Below are positions 10,001-18,681 of a stretch of 64,000 bases of DNA, piece by piece. The notes beneath the pieces were generated by a model, which searched no databases, was not told the DNA's origin, and saw nothing but the letters and a program-made list of their open reading frames with translations. The position numbers and the translations under genes were made by a program. Where the stretch lies: positions 1,054,001-1,118,000 of the forward strand of contig NZ_CP094997.1 of NCBI RefSeq assembly GCF_022869785.1, written 5' to 3'. How positions within the stretch are numbered: the stretch's first letter is position 1; each line of letters starts with the position of its first letter. This DNA comes from Dyadobacter chenwenxiniae. GTDB lineage: Bacteria > Bacteroidota > Bacteroidia > Cytophagales > Spirosomataceae.

Positions 10001-10230
10001 GTTCCAAACCAAAGAAAACCAGAAGAGTCCTGCAGCCCGCAAAAAACCTCATGCGAGGCCAGCCCATTTTCGATCGAAAGCAGCCGTTTGGTGATCGTAT
10101 ACTCGGACGCGCGTGCACTATCTACCTGACCAGCCAGCAGATGGGAAGTCAGGAAAAAGGCCAGCGGCGAAAGCCATCGAAGCGTTAAAGACAACCGCTT
10201 CAAAGACTCAAAATTCAGGTGTTCTTTCAC
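7018..10230 (-). CDS. Propeller-type sensor histidine kinase (HisKA_2)
   Basis: A 1070-residue membrane kinase. After an N-terminal signal/anchor, about 700 residues carry repeats of the two-component regulator propeller type (for example D-S-S-G-F-L-W-F-G-T and D-S-L-G-N-I-W-V-C-T), followed by a Y_Y_Y-type beta domain (F-x-Y-K-I-D-G-F-D-G-D-W). One transmembrane helix (about 805-825) precedes a coiled segment and a cytoplasmic kinase core: the phosphoacceptor lies in H-H-R-V-K-N-N (H873/H874) and the ATP-binding N box in L-I-L-N-E-L-L-S-N. The GTG at 10230 is the only plausible start. It drives the LytTR regulator gene just downstream. The ligand is unknown; in Bacteroidota related propellers often sense saccharides or the cell surface. 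Confidence 0.9.
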   Translation of the reverse strand: MKEHLNFESLKRLSLTLRWLSPLAFFLTSHLLAGQVDSARASEYTITKRLLSIENGLASHEVFCGLQDSSGFLWFGTRNGLNRYDGQHSLLFTRQRDRLQENKVVQLAKDDANRFFILYGSSGFQLIANGKVDIMDATTQRIQTLTAAFPNLPFKEKDVYWVANDGTGEVSILTVSPFRYWKYSSKTGFRLRFEMKDWKANGMEYDYRVSGPNCTFTAGKALLKLNNQEIQYLVTDNGVTAFRQHNVLRSLPIGFTHKNELLLTYNTAENPDNFAIDKLSKHGKLETIADPSEYNLGPVKSRYWFQVASGGDATAFYIPTDALFIWNKNAFLRVVDRSELKGFENLFVYQLFPDSLGNIWVCTSLGVIQVKLNKNRFKPYFSGSQQNIQPNSQARGIYADRAGNVAANIWSHTFTQQANKMRALQHQEIHYSLVKHRSALYSGGYTLFRYDIETNKAKPYPAGLGSEIWSMFSLNDSLLLMGRTEGFSIFNSNTKRFDSLPTRNTPGANAKFVYRFFRDNDGMLWAVAENGLYKFQTISESRKPTADNSNWSIAKLQSPFLNTLSLLDAYRDRDGIFWLATNGEGLFRWDLKANTSRQFNITAGLPSDVLYRIEPDEFGNLWISSDYGLIRFNRKTFQVSTYTTADGISHNEFNRTSSFKADDGRLFFGGLNGVNAFNPSDFRTDSSTLDVPFRIISFSQFIGSKNTLVNKTAELLKTRKITLAPSDKFLTVDFQLLDFTKNEGHRYAYKIDGFDGDWNYINENSIRISGLPHGQFTLRIKAQNREGAWNRMELSIPITVLKPVYLQWWFILLILVLFTMGVFLIIRLRLKQLAWEKRKLEEIVNERTMQLKQSVSEQSALLMEKDVLMKEIHHRVKNNLQVISGLLELQSKTLTDDTARTALQEGRNRVRSIALIHQNLYQLENLSTINLKQFIGDLCRQVKSVFQKQKDVTISIHVPELHLDIDSAVPIGLILNELLSNSFKYAFSNVEIGMIGLEITELDEGRYQLRYSDNGPGLPEDFSLTSAPTLGLQLIKDLSRQIGGKVQYQTLNGAVFTINFTNREVRKTQD

Positions 10231-10558
10231 TGCCAGTCTTTGTCTTTAAAATAGATTTTCGGAGAAGTGACCAGGACGAAATGTATTGGCTCCTTTAACC
10301 ATAGTGTAAAATACAGTTCCATCCTGAATCTAATGTTCGTGTAAAGGTGCAGTTTGATTTTTCAGATTCCAACGTCTGTCGCGCCCTTCCGGCGGGCCCA
10401 GTTTCGGATAGGCTACTGCCCGGATGTTTCTGGTACATCCCGGATTCTCTCATTGCTATGGTGTACTTTCACAAACTTCCGACATTTCATCCCCGCACAG
10501 GCACGTTCGTCCCTTTTTTTTGACCTTATAGCTGCCCAAAGCCACCTTTGGGAAAGCT
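10231..10558. other. Intergenic region between divergent genes
   Basis: This 328-nt stretch separates the divergently oriented kinase and zinc-ribbon genes and must hold their promoters. I see no open frame with coding character, no strong hairpin and no full TAnnTTTG element on either strand. Confidence 0.5.
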
Positions 10559-10756
10559 ATGGCACTGATCGACCTGGATAAAATTATTGTAAGAAGAACC
10601 ATTCTGGGTATTCGCTGTCCTGTATGCGGAGGAAACCTGCTTGTTTCTGAAGAAAAATCTGTCATCAGCAAGCTCACCAGGATTATTTCCCTTGGAACCG
10701 TCAGGCCCGAAGACTATGCATGCGAAACGTGCAAGAAGCGGTACATACTGCTTTGA
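10559..10756 (+). CDS. Small zinc-ribbon protein
   Basis: A 65-residue protein with two knuckles, C-P-V-C-G-G near residue 20 and C-E-T-C-K-K-R-Y near 55, the spacing expected for a structural zinc ribbon. The rest is a basic and hydrophobic linker. A shorter protein of the same design, with the knuckles C-P-Y-C-G-S and C-E-R-C-L-R-H-F, is encoded at 42771-42926. Function is unknown; such small ribbons may bind nucleic acid or protein. An open frame on the opposite strand covers the same bases but lacks any pattern. Confidence 0.65.
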   Translation: MALIDLDKIIVRRTILGIRCPVCGGNLLVSEEKSVISKLTRIISLGTVRPEDYACETCKKRYILL

Positions 10757-10822
10757 TGGCAAACGCCTGATCGATTCGGACCTGTCTGAATACTTAATTG
10801 CAAACCGCTAAAACCTTTAATC

Positions 10823-11092
10823 ATGCCTACCTACCTGATTGAAATCCCCCATTCCGAGAAAGTTTCGGATTGTATGCACGTCATCAATGTGTTTCTGACC
10901 TCAGGTTCACACATCATTTCCCAGGCGCACTGGGGATGTAAGGATGGTGTGCACAAAATGTGGTTTATCTACGACTTTGACAGCAAAGAACAAGTTCTCC
11001 AATCAATTCCGCCACTCATGCGGCCTCAGGCACAGATTGTCGAGCTGAATAAGTTCCGCATCGAGGATGTGTCACAGTACACCACGGAATGA
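10823..11092 (+). CDS. Conserved-looking 89-residue protein of unknown function
   Basis: The predicted protein begins M-P-T-Y-L-I-E-I-P-H and has a compact alpha/beta pattern: a first strand, a helix with a cysteine, F-L-T-S-G-S-H, an H-W-G-C-K-D-G turn, a W-F-I-Y-D-F strand and a final R-P-Q-A-Q-I-V strand. This looks like a small ferredoxin-like fold. I recall similar short proteins starting M-P-x-Y-L-x-E in other bacteria, but I cannot assign a role. It follows the zinc ribbon by 66 nt and is followed by a terminator-like hairpin. Confidence 0.65.
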   Translation: MPTYLIEIPHSEKVSDCMHVINVFLTSGSHIISQAHWGCKDGVHKMWFIYDFDSKEQVLQSIPPLMRPQAQIVELNKFRIEDVSQYTTE

Positions 11093-11157
11093 CTTCCGTA
11101 ACCATAGACGCAACTTAGGAAATGATCAAATCCAGCCTGAAACGGCGGAAACAAAAG

Positions 11158-11182
11158 CCAGGTCCGGAGACGGGCCTGGTTT
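11158..11182 (+). terminator. Probable rho-independent terminator
   Basis: An 8-bp stem CCAGGTCC/GGGCCTGG with one G-U pair encloses the loop GGAGAC and is followed by TTT. It lies 66 nt after the 89-residue gene and just before the giant gene. Confidence 0.55.
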
Positions 11183-11206
11183 CTCCCTGTTAAAATTTCA
11201 ACGAAA

Positions 11207-14200
11207 ATGAAACAAACTGTACTTGCTTCTAAATTCATATCAAAAGCAGTAATGCGACTGTTGTTTGCGACCATGCTGCTGTTTCCTATCGAGAGGGCAT
11301 TGGCACAAACGACCTGGAATGGCAGTGTGGATTCGGATTGGAACAAACCGGCGAACTGGTCGGCGGGTGTGCCGGACGCCAACGCGAAAGTAACGATTCC
11401 CGACGTGATCAATGATCCCGTTGTTTCCGAAGTTGCGCTGGCCAATTCGGTACTTGTGGAATCGGGAGGCACATTAATTATACAAGCGGCGGGAACTCTC
11501 TCGGTCAATGGCTCTGCGGTATACACTACTCCGTTCAATGCCACGGCTACAATTCACAACCTTGGAACCATCACCAACAACGGCACGCTGACCATCGGGT
11601 CGGCAGCTGGTGCCGGTGCTTATGGTATTGCCAGTCAGGGCACGTTTACGAACAGCCCAACCGGTGTCATCCGTATTGACCGAACAACCGACACCGGTTT
11701 ATATGTAGTTTCCGGAAGCTTTACCAATAGCGGGGATGTTATTATAGGCAGTGGCGAAACTGTGGGATATCATGGTATCTGGAACGACGGGGCGTTCGTC
11801 AACAATGCCGATGGCGGCATTCGTATCGATCGTTCCTCGCTAAGAGGATTGGTAACCAATAGCAACAGCTTCCATACCAGCGGGGTAATTACCATTGGCG
11901 CAATAGCTGAGGTCGGTTCAAACGGCGTTGAGAACCGGGCTACCCTGAACGTCGATGCCTGCGGAAAGCTGCTTGTGCTCAGAGGGGACTTTGTCAATGA
12001 GAGCGCTAAAAACGTGACCAATGCCGGATTGATCCAGATCAGTAACCGTTTGACGAATAATGGCACTTTTACGAATGCTGGTGTTCTCAAATACAGTGAT
12101 CTGAGCGGATCGGTAGCCAACAATTATGTTATTGTTAATAACGCACCAACACCAATTTTCAGTTACGGCGTCGGAGCTTCGGGAAGCGTGAAAGGCATTT
12201 ATAAGGACAGCGACGGAGCACTGTCAGCAGGTGTATTCTCTGCTCCAAATCATTTTGTTCCCGACGCATCTTTGCCGGTCGGTATGCACGCACTTTATGC
12301 CAAAGTGGTCATTGCGGCGGGTAATTGCGAATTTTTTGTGCCATTTACCTATGTTGTATTGCCGCCTGCAATGGCAAACCAAACCACCTGGACTGGCGCG
12401 ATAAGCGGGGCCTGGAACGAACCGGGTAACTGGTCCAATGGTGTGCCGACGGCGGATTACGTCGCAATTATTCCCGGAATTTTCAGTAATCCCCCTCTCA
12501 TTTCCGCCACCACGCAAGCAGCGGCTTATGCGGTTCATGTCGAGCAGGCAGCCTCTTTGAATATTGAAACAGGCGGCAGCCTTACGATCAGCGGTTCAGC
12601 GCCTTATGCGAGCCCATTTAATCTGACCGCTGCGCTTTACAATGAAGGTGTGTTCAAAAACAGCGGTAATCTGATCATGGGAACGCCGGAAACCGCCGGG
12701 TCTTACGGCCTTTTTAATCTAGAACAATTTTCAAATAACGGGGGAACCATCCAAATCGATTATACTACGCAAACCGCGCTCCATAATGCTTCCGGTACGT
12801 TTACAAACTCGGGAAACCTTATTTTAGGTAAAAAATCAAGCATAGGCAGCGTTGGAATCTGGAACGGGGCCGATTTCTTTAATTCAAACACAGGATCGGT
12901 AAGCATCGACCGGTCTGCCGGTAGTGCGATTACGAACGAATCAGGCGATGGCGTTTTATTCACCAATAACGGATTGATCGCAATAGGCGGAGAAGCTTCT
13001 GTCGGAACCTATGGAATCGATAACCGCTTTAATTTCAACAACAATGCCGGGGCAGAGATTAGGATCGACCGGACAACAGAGGCGGGCCTCCATAACGCTT
13101 ACAATTTTAACAATGCAGGAAATGTCACCATCGGCGAAAATGCTGATGTGGGCACCAATGCTATTCATAATCAGGGAATGATCACCAATACGGCCTGCGC
13201 AACACTCCGGTTGCTGCGAGGCAACTTCCTGATCACATTTCCATACCAGGTTGAAAACAACGGACTGCTGCTGATCACCAACTCGCTTGTAAACGGTGGA
13301 ATGGTTACCAATAATGGAGTCTTGAATGTCGGGGATAACAGCTACGAGGTAAACGTTTTTAATAATTCGGTTTTCGTTCAAAATGAGGTGCTGCCAATCT
13401 TTCGGTATGGCAGCTCATTTTCAGGGACGGTCAACGGTATTTTTAATGATAAGGAGGCCACACAGCCCGCCGGAACTTTCACCGCACCGAACACTTTCGT
13501 GCCCGACGTAATTAACAACACGGTTCTGACACTATATGCCAAAATAACGCTGAATTCGGGCGCGTGCAGTTACATCGTACCGTTTCGACTTCCCGCCGCT
13601 GCTCCGGCTATCAATATCAAGGGCAAGGGTGTCATTATTAAAAACGGAGATCATATTGCAGATCCGGTAGACGACACCGCGTTCGGCCTGTTATATCCCG
13701 GCGAAGGCACTTCGGTGCGCACCTATACGATTGAGAATGTGGGGTTCGCTGCCCTGAACCTGACAGGTGCTCCCGCAGTAAGTCTCACAGGGTCAGGCGA
13801 TTTTACGGTTACTTCCCAGCCAGCTGCAACGGTTCCGCCAGGCGGAAATACTACTTTTCAAATCACTTTTGATCCGAGTTCGACAGGAAACAAACAGGCA
13901 ATCGTAAGTGTCGCAAGCAACGATTCCTACAAAAATCCCTACACTTTCGGGATAGGTGGAGACGGAGCTAACGGTTGCCCCCCGCAGGAGAGCAACGGTC
14001 AAATGGTTTGGACCGGCGCGGCGGGAACCGACTGGGCCGACCGCTGCAACTGGTCGCCTTCATCCACTCCCGGGGAAATCAATGACATCGTGATCCCTGC
14101 CACTGCTAACCAACCGGTGATCTCTGCTGGTTATGATGCGAAGATTAAAACCTTGGTGGTGCAAGGCGGTGCGACGTTGACCATCGATGCCCTTGGTAGT

Positions 14201-17200
14201 CTTACCGTAATGAGGTCGAAGGCGATCGGGGACTCAGAAACGGCACTTTACAATGCCGGCACTATTCAAAACAAAGGGCACCTTACATTGCTGGATGCGG
14301 CCGGCACCGCGACTTATGCCCTGTCTAATGCCGGAACATTTGTGAATGCTTCCTGCGCAGAATTTTCTATATCAAAATCACTCAAAAACACCTCGGCATT
14401 TGATAACAATGGGCTGATGACCATCACAGCGGCATCTACACATATAAATACCGGCACATTCACCAACAATGGGATCATCGTGTATCCACAGGGAAATTCC
14501 ATTCCGGCCGTCACTAACAATGAAATCGTTGTCGTGCCAGGCTCGGTAACATCTTGTGAAACGTTAAGTCCGGCTTTTAACTTAAACGGGGAGGCAGCAT
14601 TCACCATCGCAGGTGTTTTCAGGGATGCGTCAGGTTTGGTCAGTGCAGGTATTTACAATGCAGGCTCTGATACGTTTACGCCAGAGGCCGCCCTGGGGGA
14701 AGGCGTTCATGGATTGTTTGTTAAAATTGAAGACGTGGCTAACAGCTGCGTCAGAACAGTTCCGTGGCAGTTGACAGTAACAAAATGCTGCGTCCCACCC
14801 GTTTTTACCGCTCCCACCGTAACGCAGCCCGCTTACCCTGTGACCACGGGAACGATTGTGATCAACATCACGGCTGCAGAACCCGTTGAATATAGCGTGG
14901 ACAACGGCAGTAATTGGTCCGGCAATGCAACATTCGGTAACCTGACAGCGGGTAATTATCGTCTCAAAGCAAGGATAGCCGCGTTGCCGGCTTGCGAGAG
15001 CACCTATGCAAATAATCCCGTCGTGCTTACGGAGTTTACAACCGCGATGGACACCTGGACGGGGACTGTTTCGGATGACTGGAGCCTGGCGGGAAACTGG
15101 CAGGATGGAACTGTTCCCACGACATCCGACGACGTGGTAATCCCCGACGTCGCTAATGATCCCGTCGTCAGGGCACAAACGGCTGGTGAAGCGAAGTCTG
15201 TATTCGTGCAGGGTGGGGCTTCGCTTACCGTCAGTGCCGAAGCAATGCTGACGATCAATGGGTTTGCATCCTACGCGTCGTTGCAATCGGGTGCCGAGCC
15301 ATTCAATTTTACAGCTGGACTCAACAATCTGGGAGCCGTGAACAATAGCGGTACGATCGCCATCGGTTCGTCGAGTGGGGTTGGGACTTATGCGATGGTC
15401 AATCAGGGTGCTATGATCAACAATTCAGGAGGAAGCATCCAAGTTGACCGCTCAGAGGATACTGGCATTTATAATGCTGCCGGGAGTTTTACGAATGGCG
15501 CTGCGATTACCATCGGTGCTGCTGAAAACATAGGCAACCACGGAATCTGGAACGATGCAGCATTCACTAACAACAGCGGCGGAGTCATTAAAATCGATCG
15601 ATCGGCGCTGAGGGCATTGATGAACAATGCGGATAGCCCGAAATCTGTTTACGCGACCTTCCACAACGAAGGGGCCATAACGATAGGCGAAAATGCCGCT
15701 ACCGGGGCTAAGGGAATTGAAAACCTGGCCGACTTTAACAATACGGGTGCGGGTAATATCCATATCGACCAAACGAGCGAAAACGGCCTTTACCATGCGT
15801 CGGGGAAGTTTGCCAATAGCGCCGGCATTACCATTGGCGGTTCTGCGGCTAGCGGACTGAATGGCCTGGTTACCTGGGGGAACTTTACCAATACCGCGAG
15901 CGGAAACATTCAGGTTTACCGGGTGTCAAGTTTAGGGCTGCATAACGCATCCGGTACCCTTCAAAATCAGGGAAAGATCATCATCGGAGCAACAGCGGGT
16001 GCAGGAAGGACCGGCTTTCAAAACAATGGCACATTCAACAATACGGGCGCGGCAGAGCTTCGTGTCGACCTCACATTGACGACTGCGATCCACCATCTTG
16101 AAGGGAACTTCAATAATGAGGCGCAGATCGTGATAGGTGCACTGGGAACGGTCGGCCGGTACGGCATCACGACGGAGGCACCTTTCACCAATGGTGCCAC
16201 AGGAACCATCCATATTGACAGAAGCGACGCATTACAAGGACTCGGGATCTATCAAAACCAGGGTGTTTTTGAAAACTTTGGAGACATTATAGTTGGGACA
16301 AACGCTTCGGGAGGAAAGACCAGCCTGCTCGTTGATAAAAATGGGACATTCAACAACAACGCTGGCGGCCTTCTTAAAGCGGACCATAACCGCACTTTGG
16401 GGGTGGAAGTTTCGGGAACCTTGAACAATGCGGGCAGCATCGTGGTCGGGTCGGTGGAGCTACAAGGGAATTATGGCCTGTTTAACAACGGCGGAGTAAT
16501 TAACAACAGTCTGGGCACAAGCGGTGCCCGAGGTGAAATCCGGATCGACGGATCAAGGGAGGCAGCATTTGAAAACAGGGGAAAGCTGGTCAATCATGCC
16601 GATTTATTCATTGGTGCGATATCGTCTGTTGGCAAAGCTGGAATAGACAATCGGGGCAGCATTGAAAATAATACGGGCGCTGTAATCCACATTGACCAAA
16701 GTACTGTCAATGGCATTGCTGTTGTCGCCGGAACAGTTTCCAACTCTGGTTCTTTCGTGCTCGGTGCAAACAATGCTTTGGGTTCCGATGGGATTCTTAA
16801 TAAAGCTGCTTTCAGCAATTTGAATGGAGGTAAAATTCAAATAGACCGTTCCACCCGGAGCGCGCTCCAAAACCTGGCAAGCTTTACGAATGCCGGTGAG
16901 ATCATAATCGGTTCGACTGCCGCAGGGGAAGTGGGAATAGAGACACACGCGATATTTAATAATAGTACGGGCGGACACATCCGGATCGACAATACGACGG
17001 ATATCGCGTTGTCAACCCCGGCCGGAACCTTTACTAATGCGGCCGAAATCACAATCGGTGGCGTGGCGAACGTAGGCCGTTACGGTCTGGTAAACCGTGC
17101 CGCATTCACTAACAATGCTGGCGGCAACATCCGGATCGATCGCTCTGCGGACACTGGGTTGTACGAATCGGCGGGCACATTCACCAATAACGCGGTCATT

Positions 17201-18457
17201 ACCATCGGTGGCTCTGAGCATGTAGGTGTTCATGGCATATTTAACGAGGCTGCATTTGTGAATGCAGGGGAAGGCAACATGCACATTGACCGCAGTACAG
17301 CTGCCGGACTTCGTAATTTCAACGGCACTTTCACCAATACGGCACGAGTCACAATTGGCTCCATGGCCAGTGTCGGAACGTTCGGTATCCGGAACCAGGC
17401 TGCTTTTGCAAACAATGACGGAGGAAGCATCACGATCGATCGTGCGGCCGAGGGGATTTTCGTCGAAGATCACACCTTTGCCAATGCAGGCACCGTCACG
17501 ATCGGCGGCGTCGAAGCAATAGCGGCGCTGCTATCACGGCAGGGAGCGGGTAATTTCAGTAATAATGAAAAAGGTCATTTTAAAGCTTCGGGACAAATCG
17601 GTGCTGCCGGGTTCACGAATGCAGGCGGCACGCTGTCGCCAGGCTATTCTCCCGGCAAAATGACCTTTAACGAAAGCAAGGATTTCACAAACAGTATCAT
17701 GGACATCGAGGTCAATGGCCCTGGTACAGCCGGCGTGAACTACGATCAGATAGAAGTGCTGGGAACGGCGACATTGGGCGGCACATTGAAGTTGACTGTC
17801 AACTACACGCCTGCCGACGGTGATGAAGTGATTATACTAAATGCGACTGCTATTGAAGGCCAGTTCAGTACCGTAACCGGTGCCACGCGCTGGCGGGTGG
17901 AGTACGCACCGGGCACGATCAAGCTGGTTTACGATTCATCTTTGCCCGTTAATCTGATTGAGTTCAATGCCGTGGCGGCAGATCCCGTTATTGCATTACA
18001 ATGGCTCACCGCTTCTGAAACGAACAATGCAGGATTCCATATCGAACGCAGTGCAAACGCGGCCAACTGGCAAGACATAGGCTTTGTCAAAGGAGCCGGG
18101 ACTGCGGTGACCACAAACGAATACCGCTTTGAGGATAACAGCCCAATGCCGGGTATGAACTATTACCGTCTGAGACAGACTGATTTTGACGGCAAAACCG
18201 AGCACTCGCGCACCAGGGCCGTGAAGTGGATGACTGCCGAAGCCGAGATCATAGTCTGGGCAGATAGGGCGCGCCATGGCCACATCAAAACAGAGGACCA
18301 GATAAAACAAGTAACGGTTTTTGACCTGTCGGGAAGAGTAGTGGCTGTGTCGGAACAGAAAAATTTCGATCTGTCCCGCGCGACCGTGGGTTTATTGCTG
18401 GTGCGCATTCAAACCAACAACAGAATTGTCACGAAAAGGCTGCTACTTTGGCAATGA
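11207..18457 (+). CDS. Giant secreted repeat protein, probable adhesin or surface-layer component (T9SS-type C-terminus)
   Basis: A 2416-residue protein with a signal peptide ending near A33-Q34. Four modules open with a W-T-G/W-N-G...N-W...G-V-P...I-P-D signature (about residues 36, 392, 932 and 1281). A choice-of-anchor-D/Ig-like domain lies at about 800-920 (E-N-V-G-F-A-A-L-N-L, then G-N-T-T-F-Q-I-T-F-D-P). The last module carries some fifteen degenerate repeats of about 50 residues, each with F-x-N-N-x-G-G-x-I-x-I-D-R-S and I-T-I-G, over about residues 1380-2110; this is the look of a beta-helix. The C-terminal 180 residues have the linker found before type IX sorting domains (L-P-V-N-L-I-E-F...W-L-T-A-S-E-T-N-N-A-G-F) and a divergent sorting domain without the usual Y-P-N-P. 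It has very few Lys and Cys residues. Likely exported to the surface; its partner is unknown. Confidence 0.85.
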   Translation: MKQTVLASKFISKAVMRLLFATMLLFPIERALAQTTWNGSVDSDWNKPANWSAGVPDANAKVTIPDVINDPVVSEVALANSVLVESGGTLIIQAAGTLSVNGSAVYTTPFNATATIHNLGTITNNGTLTIGSAAGAGAYGIASQGTFTNSPTGVIRIDRTTDTGLYVVSGSFTNSGDVIIGSGETVGYHGIWNDGAFVNNADGGIRIDRSSLRGLVTNSNSFHTSGVITIGAIAEVGSNGVENRATLNVDACGKLLVLRGDFVNESAKNVTNAGLIQISNRLTNNGTFTNAGVLKYSDLSGSVANNYVIVNNAPTPIFSYGVGASGSVKGIYKDSDGALSAGVFSAPNHFVPDASLPVGMHALYAKVVIAAGNCEFFVPFTYVVLPPAMANQTTWTGAISGAWNEPGNWSNGVPTADYVAIIPGIFSNPPLISATTQAAAYAVHVEQAASLNIETGGSLTISGSAPYASPFNLTAALYNEGVFKNSGNLIMGTPETAGSYGLFNLEQFSNNGGTIQIDYTTQTALHNASGTFTNSGNLILGKKSSIGSVGIWNGADFFNSNTGSVSIDRSAGSAITNESGDGVLFTNNGLIAIGGEASVGTYGIDNRFNFNNNAGAEIRIDRTTEAGLHNAYNFNNAGNVTIGENADVGTNAIHNQGMITNTACATLRLLRGNFLITFPYQVENNGLLLITNSLVNGGMVTNNGVLNVGDNSYEVNVFNNSVFVQNEVLPIFRYGSSFSGTVNGIFNDKEATQPAGTFTAPNTFVPDVINNTVLTLYAKITLNSGACSYIVPFRLPAAAPAINIKGKGVIIKNGDHIADPVDDTAFGLLYPGEGTSVRTYTIENVGFAALNLTGAPAVSLTGSGDFTVTSQPAATVPPGGNTTFQITFDPSSTGNKQAIVSVASNDSYKNPYTFGIGGDGANGCPPQESNGQMVWTGAAGTDWADRCNWSPSSTPGEINDIVIPATANQPVISAGYDAKIKTLVVQGGATLTIDALGSLTVMRSKAIGDSETALYNAGTIQNKGHLTLLDAAGTATYALSNAGTFVNASCAEFSISKSLKNTSAFDNNGLMTITAASTHINTGTFTNNGIIVYPQGNSIPAVTNNEIVVVPGSVTSCETLSPAFNLNGEAAFTIAGVFRDASGLVSAGIYNAGSDTFTPEAALGEGVHGLFVKIEDVANSCVRTVPWQLTVTKCCVPPVFTAPTVTQPAYPVTTGTIVINITAAEPVEYSVDNGSNWSGNATFGNLTAGNYRLKARIAALPACESTYANNPVVLTEFTTAMDTWTGTVSDDWSLAGNWQDGTVPTTSDDVVIPDVANDPVVRAQTAGEAKSVFVQGGASLTVSAEAMLTINGFASYASLQSGAEPFNFTAGLNNLGAVNNSGTIAIGSSSGVGTYAMVNQGAMINNSGGSIQVDRSEDTGIYNAAGSFTNGAAITIGAAENIGNHGIWNDAAFTNNSGGVIKIDRSALRALMNNADSPKSVYATFHNEGAITIGENAATGAKGIENLADFNNTGAGNIHIDQTSENGLYHASGKFANSAGITIGGSAASGLNGLVTWGNFTNTASGNIQVYRVSSLGLHNASGTLQNQGKIIIGATAGAGRTGFQNNGTFNNTGAAELRVDLTLTTAIHHLEGNFNNEAQIVIGALGTVGRYGITTEAPFTNGATGTIHIDRSDALQGLGIYQNQGVFENFGDIIVGTNASGGKTSLLVDKNGTFNNNAGGLLKADHNRTLGVEVSGTLNNAGSIVVGSVELQGNYGLFNNGGVINNSLGTSGARGEIRIDGSREAAFENRGKLVNHADLFIGAISSVGKAGIDNRGSIENNTGAVIHIDQSTVNGIAVVAGTVSNSGSFVLGANNALGSDGILNKAAFSNLNGGKIQIDRSTRSALQNLASFTNAGEIIIGSTAAGEVGIETHAIFNNSTGGHIRIDNTTDIALSTPAGTFTNAAEITIGGVANVGRYGLVNRAAFTNNAGGNIRIDRSADTGLYESAGTFTNNAVITIGGSEHVGVHGIFNEAAFVNAGEGNMHIDRSTAAGLRNFNGTFTNTARVTIGSMASVGTFGIRNQAAFANNDGGSITIDRAAEGIFVEDHTFANAGTVTIGGVEAIAALLSRQGAGNFSNNEKGHFKASGQIGAAGFTNAGGTLSPGYSPGKMTFNESKDFTNSIMDIEVNGPGTAGVNYDQIEVLGTATLGGTLKLTVNYTPADGDEVIILNATAIEGQFSTVTGATRWRVEYAPGTIKLVYDSSLPVNLIEFNAVAADPVIALQWLTASETNNAGFHIERSANAANWQDIGFVKGAGTAVTTNEYRFEDNSPMPGMNYYRLRQTDFDGKTEHSRTRAVKWMTAEAEIIVWADRARHGHIKTEDQIKQVTVFDLSGRVVAVSEQKNFDLSRATVGLLLVRIQTNNRIVTKRLLLWQ

Positions 18458-18681
18458 TGGGCAGTGACAAGCGGGGATGGTTGGCAAGCCGAAATAGGTA
18501 GGGTAGCAATGCTGCTATGCATGGATGTGAATCAAAACAGCGCAAGGGACCCGGAAGGCATAGCGCGTGCCCAAGGGTTAACCTTAACAAATTAGTAATC
18601 TTGCAGTCGGGTTTTCCCTGAACAGAAGACTTAGTTTTACTAATTATTTTAATCTCATTTTAATACCGCTGTTATTCACCT

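Noticed and set aside
11770..17473. Long minus-strand open frames across the giant repeat gene, with lengths up to 218 residues
   Set aside because: They are shadows: the repeats of the plus-strand gene give recurrent stop-free frames, and the products have no signal, motif or coherent domain.
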